Source: Halomonas sp. (GTDB lineage: Bacteria; Pseudomonadota; Gammaproteobacteria; Pseudomonadales; Halomonadaceae). From it: 47,880 nucleotides of DNA. The stretch spans positions 1 to 47,880 of the forward strand of contig NZ_REBQ01000076.1 of assembly GCF_007692655.1 (NCBI RefSeq). The letters run 5' to 3'. The notes under the pieces are model-generated. The model was not told where the DNA came from. It worked only from the letters and a program-made list of their open reading frames with translations, and ran no database searches. The translations under genes were made by a program, and so were the position numbers. Numbering within the stretch: the stretch's first letter is position 1; every line of letters begins with the position of its first letter. This document shows, in pieces, positions 27,763-37,713 of this stretch.

Positions 27763-27987
27763 GCTAGGCCCGTTGAAGGAAGTTTGAGTTTTTAAACAAG
27801 TGGCTATAGACAAGCGCTGTGGTCTATTATAAAACAGCGTTTGACTTGCGTGCGATACCGCACAAGTCACTGTACAGAACCTGCACCGCAGGTAGACAAA
27901 TTTAAGCTGTGTACATAAGCAACGTGCGTAGCCTTACCTTTGTCATACTCTTAATGTAGTACCCAAGGACGACTCAAGGAGAACACT
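27763..27987. other. Leader/intergenic region upstream of the Lpp-like gene
   Basis: 225 bases. Two small inverted repeats are visible: ACTTG..TGCG/CGCACAAGT (27845-27868) and ACCTGC/GCAGGT around 27880-27894. They may be a terminator-like end for the L,D-transpeptidase message or a 5' leader of the lipoprotein. No promoter is convincing. AAGGAG precedes the lipoprotein start. Confidence 0.35.
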
Positions 27988-28251
27988 ATGACTCTGAAAA
28001 CTACTCTGAAAATGACTACTGCTGCCGCTGCTCTGGCAATTCTGGCTGGCTGTGCTTCTACCGGTGCACTGGAAGAAGTTCGCATGACTGCTGAATCTGC
28101 ACAGGCTGACGCTGCAGAAGCTCGCAGCATGGCTTCACAGGCAATGAACACTGCTAACCAAGCACAGCGCGACGCGCAAGCTGCTATGCAGATGTCTGAG
28201 CAGAACCGTGAAGAAATGAACCGCATGTTCCAGCGTTCCATGCAGAAGTAA
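27988..28251 (+). CDS. lpp: Lpp/OprI-type outer-membrane lipoprotein
   Basis: 87 residues. The signal peptide ends in a lipobox LAGC, making Cys22 the lipidated residue. The mature 66 residues form an alanine-rich heptad helix (EEVRMTAESAQADAAEARS region), as in the trimeric Ala-zipper of Lpp and OprI. The last residue is lysine, the side chain that L,D-transpeptidases link to diaminopimelate in E. coli Lpp. Codons are strongly biased to GCT, ACT, CTG and CGC, unlike the neighbours, which suggests very high expression. A strong terminator follows, and two YkuD transpeptidase genes flank it. Confidence 0.9.
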   Translation: MTLKTTLKMTTAAAALAILAGCASTGALEEVRMTAESAQADAAEARSMASQAMNTANQAQRDAQAAMQMSEQNREEMNRMFQRSMQK

Positions 28252-28347
28252 TTCTGCTTGGTGCTGCTGGTAAGCCATTCGGCCTAATCAGCGGTTGCTA
28301 CATGTAGTGAGTAGTTATTTTGCAAGCAGTTTTGCAGGTAGCTACGC

Positions 28348-28376
28348 AAAAAACCCCGCCTAGGCGGGGTTTTTTG
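28348..28376. terminator. Bidirectional rho-independent terminator between lpp and L,D-transpeptidase
   Basis: CCCCGCC (28354-28360) and GGCGGGG (28363-28369) form a perfect stem flanked by A6 and T6, so the whole element is palindromic and can stop transcription from both convergent genes. Confidence 0.95.
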
Positions 28377-28407
28377 TTGGTTCAGTTTTTATCTCAATAT
28401 TGGCAGC

Positions 28408-29526
28408 TCAAACGTCTTCTTCTGCCGTAGCAACGGCTGCGCTAAGCTCTACTTCGTTAAAGAGCTCAACGGGCTCAGGTTCAGGCTGCGGAGCCTGAGG
28501 GCCATGTAGGGCAATGAACTGGCCGTTTGGCGCTTCTACGGCGCGCTTGACCTGTTCCTGGTCTATCTGAACATCATCTTCTGTTAGTGCCGTTACCCGC
28601 TCTAGTGCGTTAAGCATCGGCTCAAAGTCGCCTACGTTCTCTTCCAACTGGGGGAAGGACTGGACAAATAGCGTTCCGTCTTCTGCCCAGCCTGCTTTGA
28701 AAGGCGCATCCATCAAATTGACTTGAGTGCCGCTGGGTAGGCGGTCATATAGCGAGGCAATGTCTTCAGGGTACATACGGATGCAGCCGCGGCTGGCGCG
28801 CATGCCAACGCCGTCTGGGCGGTTGGTGCCATGAATGAGATAGCTAGGCATCGCCAATAGAATGGCGTGCTCACCCAATGGGTTGTCTGGGCCTGGCGGA
28901 ACGATGGCAGGCGCTGGCTCACCACGTGCAGCAGCTTCACGGCGCATGGAGGCAGGCGGGGCCCAGGCAGGATCCTTTACCTTGATCGTGGTGCGAGTAA
29001 TGCCAACCGGCGTGGCGAACTCTTCCCGGCCAACGCTCACGGGGTAAGTCTCAACGATCCCAGGATTATTGGCAGGGTAATAATAGAGGCGTAGTTCCGA
29101 CAAATTGACCACGACCCCTTCGCGAGGCGCAGGAGGCAGAAGATACTGGGCAGGTATGACGACTTCGGTACCTAGGCCGGGCACCCAAAGGCTTACATCA
29201 GGATTGGCCATGCGGATTTCTTCATAGCCAATGTTGTGCCTGCGGGCAATATCAATCAGCGTCTCATCAGGGTTGTCCACTACCACGGTGTAACGCTCGC
29301 CAATCACATCACCGCGTTCAGGTATGTGATAGTGGCCACGGGGTAGTTCGTCTCGTTCAGCGACCTGTTTTGCGCTGTCCAGGGCATCAGCGCTCAATGT
29401 TTGAGCATTGTCTTCGGCTGATGGTTCGCTAGAGGATTGTGCTACAGCAGGGCCTGCAAGGCTCGCTGCCAGCAGAACCGCCAGGCTGGTAGGGCCCCAA
29501 AAGTTGAATGTATGGCGAATGTTCAT
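28408..29526 (-). CDS. L,D-transpeptidase with LysM domain (ErfK/YbiS/YcfS type)
   Basis: 372 residues. A signal peptide (to about residue 29, ending GPAVAQS) is followed by a LysM-like glycan-binding segment (about 77-121: RYTVVVDNPDETLIDIARRH, NPDVSLWVPGLG) and a YkuD catalytic domain (about 130-270) with SYLIHGTNRPDGVG and the active-site RASRGCIRMYPED. The architecture is that of the E. coli enzymes that crosslink Lpp to peptidoglycan. The C-terminal ~90 residues are acidic and less conserved. It converges on the Lpp-like gene across a shared terminator. Confidence 0.92.
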   Translation of the reverse strand: MNIRHTFNFWGPTSLAVLLAASLAGPAVAQSSSEPSAEDNAQTLSADALDSAKQVAERDELPRGHYHIPERGDVIGERYTVVVDNPDETLIDIARRHNIGYEEIRMANPDVSLWVPGLGTEVVIPAQYLLPPAPREGVVVNLSELRLYYYPANNPGIVETYPVSVGREEFATPVGITRTTIKVKDPAWAPPASMRREAAARGEPAPAIVPPGPDNPLGEHAILLAMPSYLIHGTNRPDGVGMRASRGCIRMYPEDIASLYDRLPSGTQVNLMDAPFKAGWAEDGTLFVQSFPQLEENVGDFEPMLNALERVTALTEDDVQIDQEQVKRAVEAPNGQFIALHGPQAPQPEPEPVELFNEVELSAAVATAEEDV

Positions 29527-29610
29527 GGTCGTTCCTGGTGTGTTATTACACGGTTAATGCGCGTGGAGGTGGCCAAAAGTGTGTGGCTTGGTACAAGTTT
29601 GCACCAAGCG

Positions 29611-32600
29611 TTACGCCGCCGCTACTTTTTGATTAAGTGTGCTGAGTAGGTCTTCGATCTGCTGGAAACGCTTATCGACATTTTCCATAGATAATTCAAA
29701 CCTTAAGGTGTCAGCACCGTCTAAACGGAAGTGTTTTGGAGAGGTTTGAATAAGCTTCACCAGCGTCATGGGATCCACCTGTGTGCTGCTGGCAAACAGC
29801 AGTCGACCACGAGTCTCACCCGCTTCAATGCGACTAATCCCCAACTGCTCTGCACGATGACGCAGCTTGGTTTGGCGGATAAGGTTTTTGAGCGGCGCCG
29901 GTAGTAAGCCAAAGCGATCAATCAGCTCAACTTGCAGTTCTTTAAGTTCGCCATCACTTTGGGTATTGGCAATGCGTTTATACATCACTAACCGCTGCTG
30001 GACATCGTGAATGTAATCATTGGGAATCAATGCTGGCAGATTGAGGCTTATTTCTACTCCGGCGTTGAAGGGGGCGTCGATATTGGGGGTTTTGCCTGCG
30101 CGGATGGCTTTTACGGCCCGGTCAAGCATCTCCATGTAAAGGGTGTAGCCAATGGTTTCCATTTGGCCGCTCTGTTCATCGCCAAGCAGTTCGCCAGCGC
30201 CGCGAATTTCCATGTCGTGGCTGGCAAGGGTAAACCCAGCGCCTAAATCATCCGAGGCGCTAATGGCTTCAAGGCGCTTAATGGCATCCCTTGTCATGGC
30301 TTTGGGCGGCGGCGTTAATAGGTAGGCGTATGCTTGATGGTGACTGCGACCAACCCGCCCCCTCAACTGGTGGAGCTGTGCCAGGCCAAATTTATCGGCA
30401 CGCTCAATAATGATGGTATTGGCGGTAGGCACGTCTATACCGGTTTCAATAATGGTTGAGCACACCAGCACATTGAAGCGGCGGTGGTAAAAGTCAGACA
30501 TGATGCGCTCAAGGCTACGTTCAGGCAGTTGGCCGTGGGCGACGCCAACGCGGGCTTCGGGTATCAGTTCGCGGATTTTTTCCGCCGAGTTTTCAATAGT
30601 CTTCACTTCGTTATGCAGCACATAGACTTGCCCGCCGCGGAGTATTTCACGCAGCAGTGCTTCCTTGATAATGCTGGGATCGTGTTGCTGTACAAAGGTT
30701 TTGACCGACAGGCGGCGGGCCGGAGGTGTCGCAATAATCGATAGGTCGCGGATACCGCTCATGGCCATGTTTAAGGTGCGTGGAATGGGCGTGGCGGTGA
30801 GCGTCAAGATATCCACTTCAGCGCGCAGTGTTTTGAGCTTCTCTTTTTGCGCGACCCCAAAGCGGTGCTCTTCGTCGATAATCAATAAGCCCATTTTGGG
30901 CAGCTCGACGCTTTTTGAGAGCAGTTTGTGGGTGCCGATAACAATATCCGTTTGGCCGTTCTTGATGCTTTCCAGCGTTTGCGTCATCTCTTTGCCGCCG
31001 GTGAAGCGAGAGATCAAGCCAATATTGACCGCGGTGTCGGCAAAGCGGTCCCGGAAGTTTTCAAAATGCTGGCGGGCCAGCAGAGTAGTGGGAACCAAGA
31101 CCACCACTTGACGGCCGGACTGAACGGCGAGAAAAGCAGCCCGCATGGCCACTTCCGTTTTGCCAAAACCAACATCGCCGCACACCACGCGATCCATGGG
31201 CTGAGGAGAGGTCATGTCGCTGATGACCGCTTCAATGGCCGCATGCTGGTCGGGAGTTTCTTCAAACGGGAAGTTACCTGCAAAGCGCAGGTACTCTTCA
31301 CCGGGGGGCTCATAGACAACACCCTGTTGAGCTTCCCTGCGTGCGTAGACGTCGAGTAGTTCGGCGGCGGTATCGCGAATCTTCTCTGCAGCTTTACGCC
31401 GGGCTTTTTCCCACTGATCTGAGCCGAGCTTGTGCAGCGGCGCCAGTTCATCGTCGGCGCCACTGTAGCGCGAGATAAAGTGCAGGCTATCAACGGGTAC
31501 GTAAAGCTTGGCGCCATTGGCATAAGAGAGGGCTAAAAATTCGTTGGCTTGGCCACCGGCTTCCAGTGTTTCTAATCCTAAGTAACGGCCAACGCCGTGT
31601 GCCTGGTGGACGACTGGCGCTCCTTCACGCAGCTCTGAAAGGTGGCGTATCGCCAGCTCATTGTCGTCGGTGGCTTTTTCTCGCCGCCTGCTCTGGCGTA
31701 CCACTTCACCAAACAGTTCGGTTTCACTGATAACGGCCAGGCTGGGGGTGGTCAGCCATAGCCCGCTATCGACTAGGCCTTCGGTGATCGCGTACTGGGT
31801 GTCGCTAGCCAGAAATGCATGGAAGTCATCGGTATGGGGTAGTGATAGTTTTAGCGGCGCGAGTATCTCTTCCAGTGCTTCCCGGCGACCACGCGACTCT
31901 GCCACAAACAGCACGCGTGTGTCGGAGTGCTCCTTTAAGAATGCCGATAGCTCTGCGAGTGGCTGCTTGGCGCGGGCATTAATGGCCAGGGCAGGAAGCG
32001 CCGTCGCCTCAGGAAGGTGCGCATGGCGCTGTTCACTGTCTTCGGTTAATTCAATGCGCGGTAGCGATTTGATCGCTGCGAAAACATCGCTAACCGGGAA
32101 GAAGGCGCGATGTGGGGGCAGTAATGGGCGTGTGGGGTCGACGCCTAAATTAACGTAGCGGGCGTCAATGGCCTGCCAGTGCTGCTCAGCGGCATTGAAC
32201 ACCTCCGGCAGAAGAGCCACTCGGGTGTCACTCGTTAAGTGCTCAAAAAGCGACGCGGTCTGCTCAAAAAATAGCGGCAGGTAGTGCTCAAGTCCCGGTG
32301 ACGGAATGCCTTTTAAGGCGTCGTTATAGAGCGTGCACTGGCGTGGATCAACGTCAAACAGCGTTTCAAACTGCTCGCGAAAGCAGGCAATGGCGCTGCG
32401 GCTTAAGGAGTATTCATGGGCCGGTAACAGCTCAAGCGTTTCAACCTTGTCCGTGGAGCGCTGGTTGCCTGGGTCGAAGTGGCGCAGCGTGTCGATTTCA
32501 TCATCGAACAGATCGATACGGATCGGTTCATCCATGCCCATTGCGAACAGGTCAATGAGCGCGCCTCGCATGGCGTACTCGCCGGGCTCATAAACGGTTT

Positions 32601-33060
32601 CTACCGCCCGATATCCCGCCCGGGATAATGATTCACGAAACGCTTCACGGTTCAGGCGCTCGCCAGTTTTAAGGGTCATTACCCGGCCCGCGATATACTC
32701 CACCGGCGGGAGGCGCTGCATCAGCGTATTAATGGGCACCAGGACGATACCGCGAACGCCGTCCTGCAGTTGGCGCAGCGTGCGCAGCCGGGCGGAAACT
32801 ATATCCTGATGGGGTGAAAAGCTATCGTAGGGCAGCGTTTCCCAGTCAGGAAAGGGCAGTACCGGTACATCGCTATAAAAGTTAAGGTCTTGCTCTAAGC
32901 GCTGGGCACTGGCGGTATTGGGGGTAATCACCAGCAGCGGCGCAGTGGTAGCCACACGGGAAAGTGCCAGGGCGGTCGCGCTACCCGGTGGCGATGTCCA
33001 GTAGAGCGTGTCGCGAGTCCCTTGGGGTTGGGATGGTTCGAGCAGAGAGAACGTCGGCAT
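29611..33060 (-). CDS. mfd: Transcription-repair coupling factor Mfd
   Basis: 1149 residues. Mfd removes RNA polymerase stalled at lesions and recruits UvrA. The UvrB-homology region lies in the first ~300 residues, then the RNA-polymerase-interaction domain (about 470-540), the helicase motifs (Walker A GDVGFGKTE, Walker B LLIIDEEHRFG, TATPIPRTL) and the TRG motif region near 900-950 (HQLRGRVGRS is helicase motif VI), and a C-terminal UvrA-binding regulatory domain. The start at 33060 gives almost the same length as E. coli Mfd; the frame is open to 33105, and neither start has a clear ribosome site. It is divergent from gap, as in Pseudomonas. Confidence 0.96.
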   Translation of the reverse strand: MPTFSLLEPSQPQGTRDTLYWTSPPGSATALALSRVATTAPLLVITPNTASAQRLEQDLNFYSDVPVLPFPDWETLPYDSFSPHQDIVSARLRTLRQLQDGVRGIVLVPINTLMQRLPPVEYIAGRVMTLKTGERLNREAFRESLSRAGYRAVETVYEPGEYAMRGALIDLFAMGMDEPIRIDLFDDEIDTLRHFDPGNQRSTDKVETLELLPAHEYSLSRSAIACFREQFETLFDVDPRQCTLYNDALKGIPSPGLEHYLPLFFEQTASLFEHLTSDTRVALLPEVFNAAEQHWQAIDARYVNLGVDPTRPLLPPHRAFFPVSDVFAAIKSLPRIELTEDSEQRHAHLPEATALPALAINARAKQPLAELSAFLKEHSDTRVLFVAESRGRREALEEILAPLKLSLPHTDDFHAFLASDTQYAITEGLVDSGLWLTTPSLAVISETELFGEVVRQSRRREKATDDNELAIRHLSELREGAPVVHQAHGVGRYLGLETLEAGGQANEFLALSYANGAKLYVPVDSLHFISRYSGADDELAPLHKLGSDQWEKARRKAAEKIRDTAAELLDVYARREAQQGVVYEPPGEEYLRFAGNFPFEETPDQHAAIEAVISDMTSPQPMDRVVCGDVGFGKTEVAMRAAFLAVQSGRQVVVLVPTTLLARQHFENFRDRFADTAVNIGLISRFTGGKEMTQTLESIKNGQTDIVIGTHKLLSKSVELPKMGLLIIDEEHRFGVAQKEKLKTLRAEVDILTLTATPIPRTLNMAMSGIRDLSIIATPPARRLSVKTFVQQHDPSIIKEALLREILRGGQVYVLHNEVKTIENSAEKIRELIPEARVGVAHGQLPERSLERIMSDFYHRRFNVLVCSTIIETGIDVPTANTIIIERADKFGLAQLHQLRGRVGRSHHQAYAYLLTPPPKAMTRDAIKRLEAISASDDLGAGFTLASHDMEIRGAGELLGDEQSGQMETIGYTLYMEMLDRAVKAIRAGKTPNIDAPFNAGVEISLNLPALIPNDYIHDVQQRLVMYKRIANTQSDGELKELQVELIDRFGLLPAPLKNLIRQTKLRHRAEQLGISRIEAGETRGRLLFASSTQVDPMTLVKLIQTSPKHFRLDGADTLRFELSMENVDKRFQQIEDLLSTLNQKVAAA

Positions 33061-33373
33061 AATCAGGATATCGTTTTGCGCTGAAACGGAAACAAGATCA
33101 TACACGATCGACCGTTGCAGTTAGAGTGTCGGCGCAAATCGTTAGCCGTTTAACCTTGAGAGCAGCAGCTAGCTTTGAAGATGGCTTTGAGGATAGGAGC
33201 AGGTGGCTTTGAGGATAGTAGAAGGTGGTTTAGAGGCCGCCTGTAAAATTGTTTGTAGTCAAATCGGCATTTCTGTAATACCCCTACATGTTGTGCGACT
33301 ATCCATTCATTGCGACTAATGCGCTTGGCCCGGATAATGCACCCACCGTTTCCACTACCTGATGAGGCCGCAC
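33061..33373. other. Divergent mfd/gap intergenic region
   Basis: 313 bases. It must contain both promoters; a weak plus-strand pair (TTGTAG at 33253-33258 and TAATAC at 33276-33281, spacer 17) is the best seen for gap. An imperfect tandem repeat lies at 33180-33236. No gene is visible. Confidence 0.4.
33180..33236 (+). repeat. Imperfect 22-23-bp tandem repeat upstream of gap
   Basis: Two units of the form G(A/-)TGGCTTTGAGGATAG followed by a variable end lie at 33180-33202 and 33203-33224, with a truncated third (GTGGTTTAGAGG) to 33236. It is purine-rich on the plus strand. Function unknown. Confidence 0.65.
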
Positions 33374-34828
33374 GTGAGTCAGCAAGCCCTTGAAAACGTT
33401 TTCCAAGAATGGCAAGGCAACGAAGCTTTGGCAGAGCAGATGATCCCGCTAGTAGGGCAGCTCTATCGTCAGAACAATGTTGTTGCCACCATGTTCGGGC
33501 GTTCGCTGATCAAGCGGTCGGTCATCCGTATCCTGAAAGACCATCGTTTTGTGCGCAAAATCGAAGGCACAGAGCTTTTAGTTGAAGACACTTATCCGAT
33601 CATCAAGAGCATGGCCGAGCTGAACCTGGGTCCTGCTCATGTAGATGTAGGTAAGCTGGCCGTGTTGTTCAAGAACCAGGGCGGTGGAGATGTCGAAGCT
33701 TTTTTACGTAAAGAGCTTCACGAGATTATCGATGGCTACCAGCCAGGCGCTAGCACCGGTGAGCCGCAAGACGTCGTACTGTATGGTTTTGGCCGTATCG
33801 GCCGTCTGTTAGCCCGTGTCATGGTTGAGAAGGCCGGTGGCGGTAACCTGCTGCGCCTACGTGCCATTGTGGTCCGCGGCCGTGGCGACGTCGCCAAAGA
33901 CCTTGAAAAGCGTGCCAGCCTGCTGCGTCGCGACTCTGTGCATGGCCCATTCGACGGCACTATTATGGTGGACGCCGAAGCCCGCACGTTAACGGTGAAT
34001 GGCAACGTCATTCAGGTTATTTATGCAGACTCGCCCAGTGAAATTGATTACACCGAGTACGCTATTCAAAACGCGGTCATCGTTGATAATACCGGGATCT
34101 GGCGTGATGAAGATGGCCTTGGTCAGCACCTGAAGTGCAAAGGCGCTGCAAAAGCGCTGCTTACCGCGCCGGGTAAAGGTGATATCAAAAACATCGTTTA
34201 TGGCATTAACCATGATTCTATCGGTGATAGCGATCTGATCGTTTCCGCCGCATCGTGTACCACTAATGCCATCGTGCCGGTGCTAAAGGTGCTAAACGAT
34301 GAGTACGGTGTGGTAAATGGTCACGTCGAAACCGTGCACGCCTACACCAACGACCAGAATTTGATCGACAATTACCACAAAGGTGATCGTCGTGGCCGCA
34401 GTGCGGCGCTCAACATGGTATTGACCGAAACGGGTGCTGCTAAAGCGGTTTCTAAAGCCTTGCCGGAGTTGGAAGGTAAGCTGACAGGCAACGCCATCCG
34501 CGTGCCTATCCCCAACGTTTCAATGGCGATTCTCAATCTGACGTTGGATAAAACCACCGATGCCGCTGCGTTAAATGATTATTTGCGCCGTATGTCGATT
34601 GAGTCCGCCTATCAGAAACAGATTGATTTCGTTGACTCTGCGGAAGTTGTGTCATCCGATTTCGTTGGTAATCGCCATGCAGGCATTGTCGATGCAAAAG
34701 CCACCATTGCTAACGGTCATCATGCGGTCATTTACGTGTGGTACGACAACGAATTTGGCTATAGCTGTCAGGTAGTTCGAATTTTGCAGCAGATGTCGAA
34801 TGTGCGGTTTTTAAAGCTGCCACGCTAA
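33374..34828 (+). CDS. gap: Glyceraldehyde-3-phosphate dehydrogenase, long form
   Basis: 484 residues. The C-terminal ~355 residues are a full GAPDH: NAD-binding VLYGFGRIGRLLAR (near residue 130), the catalytic cysteine Cys295 in SAASCTTNAIVPV, and WYDNEFGYSCQVVR at the end. About 125 extra N-terminal helical residues precede it, as in the long GAPDH of Pseudomonas. The GTG at 33374 is chosen because GAGG lies six bases upstream; an ATG at 33362 has no ribosome site. This form may favour gluconeogenesis (inference from organisms that use the Entner-Doudoroff route). A terminator follows. Confidence 0.93.
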   Translation: MSQQALENVFQEWQGNEALAEQMIPLVGQLYRQNNVVATMFGRSLIKRSVIRILKDHRFVRKIEGTELLVEDTYPIIKSMAELNLGPAHVDVGKLAVLFKNQGGGDVEAFLRKELHEIIDGYQPGASTGEPQDVVLYGFGRIGRLLARVMVEKAGGGNLLRLRAIVVRGRGDVAKDLEKRASLLRRDSVHGPFDGTIMVDAEARTLTVNGNVIQVIYADSPSEIDYTEYAIQNAVIVDNTGIWRDEDGLGQHLKCKGAAKALLTAPGKGDIKNIVYGINHDSIGDSDLIVSAASCTTNAIVPVLKVLNDEYGVVNGHVETVHAYTNDQNLIDNYHKGDRRGRSAALNMVLTETGAAKAVSKALPELEGKLTGNAIRVPIPNVSMAILNLTLDKTTDAAALNDYLRRMSIESAYQKQIDFVDSAEVVSSDFVGNRHAGIVDAKATIANGHHAVIYVWYDNEFGYSCQVVRILQQMSNVRFLKLPR

Positions 34829-34885
34829 GCAGGTAAGTATAGAAGTGCGCCTATAGCGGGCTTCTTGGCCAATATGTGCGATCAA

Positions 34886-34910
34886 CGCCACCTTCGGGTG
34901 GCGTTTTTTT
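34886..34910 (+). terminator. Rho-independent terminator of gap
   Basis: CGCCACC-TTCG-GGTGGCG (34886-34903), a perfect seven-pair stem with a stable UUCG tetraloop, then seven T residues. Confidence 0.95.
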
Positions 34911-34966
34911 GGCTAAATAAAAGCATTTGCCGATGTATATAGCACCTTTGGAGAGCATCAGGGATG

Positions 34967-34995
34967 TGGTCATTGGAGGCGCTTATCTTTATAAT
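34967..34995 (+). promoter_or_regulatory. Candidate sigma-70 promoter of the nqr operon
   Basis: TGGTCA (34967-34972) and a perfect TATAAT (34990-34995) are 17 bases apart. It lies after the gap terminator and about 142 bases before the nqrA start, so it is well placed to drive nqrA-F. Confidence 0.55.
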
Positions 34996-35137
34996 AGGAG
35001 AGATTTTTCGGGGTGGTTCAAGTGTTGCTTGGGCCTGACTGGTAACAATCTGAGCAGAAAATAACAATTCACTGAGCAGAAAAGAAGCATTCGAACCCCT
35101 TACCTTCGTACATCCGATCCAACAACTGGGCGAGACT

Positions 35138-36487
35138 ATGATCGAAGTCAAAAAAGGCCTGGATCTCCCCATCACGGGAGCGCCCGAGCAGCGTATTGAA
35201 AATGCGCGGCCTGCGCGCCATGTGGCAGTCCTGGGTACTGACTATGTTGGCATGAAGCCAACTATGGAAGTTCAGGAAGGGGATAAGGTCAAACTGGGCC
35301 AATTGCTCTTCACCGATAAGAAAATTGATGGTGTGCGTTTTACAGCGCCTGCTGCCGGTGAAGTGCTTGCAATAAACCGTGGCGAAAAACGTCGTTTACT
35401 ATCTGTCGTAATCAAAGTTGACGAAAATGAAGAGGCGGTTGAATTCGCCGCTCATGATCGTAATGCCTTAGCGCAGCTTGATCGTCAGGTTGTGGTCGAT
35501 CAACTGGTAGAGTCAGGGCTGTGGACGGCCTTACGCACGCGTCCATTCTCTCGCACGCCAGCAATTGATAGCACGCCGGCTGATATTTTTGTGACTGCCG
35601 TGGATACCCATCCGCTTAGTCCTGATCCTGCGCTGATTATTAATGAACAGCCGCAGGCATTTGAAGATGGCCTCAAGGTGTTAGCGCGCCTGACCGAGGG
35701 CAACGTTTTCTTATGTACAGGGGCTAACGCTTCTATCCCTGGCGGGGATGTTAGCGGCGTGAAGGTTGAAACGTTTGCGGGTCCACACCCGGCGGGTCTT
35801 GTCGGTACCCATATTCACTACCTCTCTCCGGTCGCGTTGCACAAAAAAGTGTGGCACATCGGCTATCAGGATGTGATTGCGTTCGGCAAGCTGTTTACTG
35901 AAGGTAAGCTAGACCTTAGTCGAGTGGTCGCAGTGGGCGGACCGCGTGCCGAGAAATCATGTTTGGTGCGTACCCGTGTCGGTGCGAGCACCGATGAACT
36001 CTTGGAAGGCAATGTCATCAAACCGGAAGACACTCGTGTGATTTCTGGTTCGGTATTCTCCGGTTTTACCGCTGAAGGCAAGCTGACTTACTTGGGGCGC
36101 TTTAGCAATCAGATCACTCTGATTGAAGAGGGTAACAAGCGGGTCTTAATGGGTTGGCTTTCCACCGGCGCAAACCGTCACTCGGTTCTGGGTATTTACA
36201 TATCCAAGATCAAAGGCCTTACCAACTATGCGCCTACCACTTCCACCAATGGTTCAGAGCGAGCTATGGTGCCGGTCGGAGTATACGAAAACGTAATGCC
36301 GTTGGATATCATGCCGACTCAGCTGCTTCGTTCGCTGATCGTGGGCGACATTGAGGTTGCCATGCAGCTTGGGTGTCTGGAGCTGGACGAAGAGGATCTG
36401 GCACTGTGTACTTATGTTTGCCCTGGCAAATACGAGTATGGCCCTATCCTGCGTGACAATCTCACCATGATCGAGAAAGAGGCCTGA
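35138..36487 (+). CDS. nqrA: Na+-translocating NADH:quinone reductase subunit A
   Basis: 449 residues, the cytoplasmic subunit of the six-subunit Na+-NQR, which oxidises NADH, reduces ubiquinone and exports sodium. The start [18 protein letters not shown] and the Rnf-like segments [19 protein letters not shown] and APAAGEV (a biotinyl-lipoyl-like fold) are typical of NqrA; it has no bound cofactor. The ATG overlaps nothing upstream; the stop overlaps the first base of nqrB. A sodium pump suits a halophilic or marine lifestyle. Confidence 0.96.
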   Translation: MIEVKKGLDLPITGAPEQRIENARPARHVAVLGTDYVGMKPTMEVQEGDKVKLGQLLFTDKKIDGVRFTAPAAGEVLAINRGEKRRLLSVVIKVDENEEAVEFAAHDRNALAQLDRQVVVDQLVESGLWTALRTRPFSRTPAIDSTPADIFVTAVDTHPLSPDPALIINEQPQAFEDGLKVLARLTEGNVFLCTGANASIPGGDVSGVKVETFAGPHPAGLVGTHIHYLSPVALHKKVWHIGYQDVIAFGKLFTEGKLDLSRVVAVGGPRAEKSCLVRTRVGASTDELLEGNVIKPEDTRVISGSVFSGFTAEGKLTYLGRFSNQITLIEEGNKRVLMGWLSTGANRHSVLGIYISKIKGLTNYAPTTSTNGSERAMVPVGVYENVMPLDIMPTQLLRSLIVGDIEVAMQLGCLELDEEDLALCTYVCPGKYEYGPILRDNLTMIEKEA

Positions 36488-37713
36488 TGATGAGTATTCA
36501 AAAAACACTCGAAAATCTAGAGCCACACTTCCACAAGGGCGGTAAGTACGAAAAGTTCTACCCGTTGTTTGAAGCGGTAGATACTATTTTTTACTCCCCC
36601 CCCAGTGTTGCTAAGACAACCGCCCATGTGCGTGACGGTATCGACCTGAAGCGCATTATGATCACGGTGTGGATGTGTACCTTCCCAGCCATGTTCTTTG
36701 GCATGTGGAATGCTGGCTGGCAGGCGAATACCGCGATAGACGCGGGTTACGCCTCCATGGCTGGGTGGCGCGAAGCCATTATGATGACCCTGGCATCTGG
36801 GCATGATCCCGGCAGCCTGTGGGCCAACTTTGTTCTTGGTGCAACCTACTTCCTGCCTATCTATCTTGTGACGTTTGTCGTGGGTGGCTTCTGGGAAGTA
36901 CTGTTTGCGATTAAGCGTGGCCACGAGGTCAACGAAGGTTTCTTCGTGACATCGGTGCTGTTCGCGCTGATCCTGCCCGCCACTATCCCTCTCTGGCAAG
37001 TGGCGTTAGGTATTACCTTCGGTGTGGTGATCGGCAAGGAAATTTTTGGCGGTACTGGCAAAAACTTCTTGAACCCGGCGCTTACCGGCCGCGCGTTCCT
37101 GTACTTCGCTTATCCGGCGCAAATTTCCGGTGATGCGGTATGGGTAGCAGCGGATGGCTACACGGGCGCTACTGCACTCTCTGTTGCGTTCCAAGACGGT
37201 ATGTCTGCGCTAACCAGCACCTTCAGCTGGTGGGATGCCTTCCTAGGCTTTGTCCCCGGCTCGGTAGGTGAGGTGTCAACACTGGCTATCTTTATCGGTG
37301 CCGCTGTGTTGCTCTGGACGCGGATTGCTTCTTGGCGAATTATGCTCGGGGTTTTCCTCGGCATGGTGGTCATGAGTACGCTGCTTAACCTGATCGGCTC
37401 TGACAGCAACCCGATGTTTGCCATGCCCTGGTACTGGCATTTGGTAATTGGTGGTTTCGCCTTCGGTATGGTGTTTATGGCCACCGACCCGGTATCAGCA
37501 TCAATGACTAACCAAGGCCGTCTGGTGTTTGGTGCGTTGATTGGTGTGATGACCGTCTTAATCCGTGTTGTGAACCCTGCCTTCCCAGAGGGTATTATGT
37601 TGGCAATTCTATTTGCTAACCTGTTCGCACCGCTGATTGACCACTTCTTCGTTCAGGCCAATATTAAGCGCCGTATCCAGCGTACGGGCGTACCGGCCGA
37701 GGAGACTGCCTAA
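36487..37713 (+). CDS. nqrB: Na+-NQR subunit B
   Basis: 408 residues, a multi-spanning membrane subunit carrying covalently bound FMN and riboflavin. The flavin attachment motif is TGAT at Thr229 (GYTGATALS), linked by phosphoester. Long hydrophobic helices run through [23 protein letters not shown] and the [20 protein letters not shown] region (both typical). Two ATG codons (36487, 36490) overlap or follow the nqrA stop; either may be used. NqrB holds part of the sodium path and the quinone site. Confidence 0.96.
   Translation: MMSIQKTLENLEPHFHKGGKYEKFYPLFEAVDTIFYSPPSVAKTTAHVRDGIDLKRIMITVWMCTFPAMFFGMWNAGWQANTAIDAGYASMAGWREAIMMTLASGHDPGSLWANFVLGATYFLPIYLVTFVVGGFWEVLFAIKRGHEVNEGFFVTSVLFALILPATIPLWQVALGITFGVVIGKEIFGGTGKNFLNPALTGRAFLYFAYPAQISGDAVWVAADGYTGATALSVAFQDGMSALTSTFSWWDAFLGFVPGSVGEVSTLAIFIGAAVLLWTRIASWRIMLGVFLGMVVMSTLLNLIGSDSNPMFAMPWYWHLVIGGFAFGMVFMATDPVSASMTNQGRLVFGALIGVMTVLIRVVNPAFPEGIMLAILFANLFAPLIDHFFVQANIKRRIQRTGVPAEETA

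Larger units (their letters stand above)
34829..35137. other. Intergenic region gap / nqrA
   Basis: 309 bases holding the gap terminator (34886-34910), a good sigma-70 promoter candidate (34967-34995) and an nqr leader of about 135 bases. No small gene with a ribosome site is seen. Confidence 0.6.

Noticed and set aside
27841..27870. TTGACT near 27841 as -35 of the Lpp-like gene
   Set aside because: No acceptable -10 at 16-18 bases.
36517..36999. 160-codon minus-strand frame opposite nqrB
   Set aside because: Shadow of nqrB; His/Gln-rich composition typical of antisense translation.
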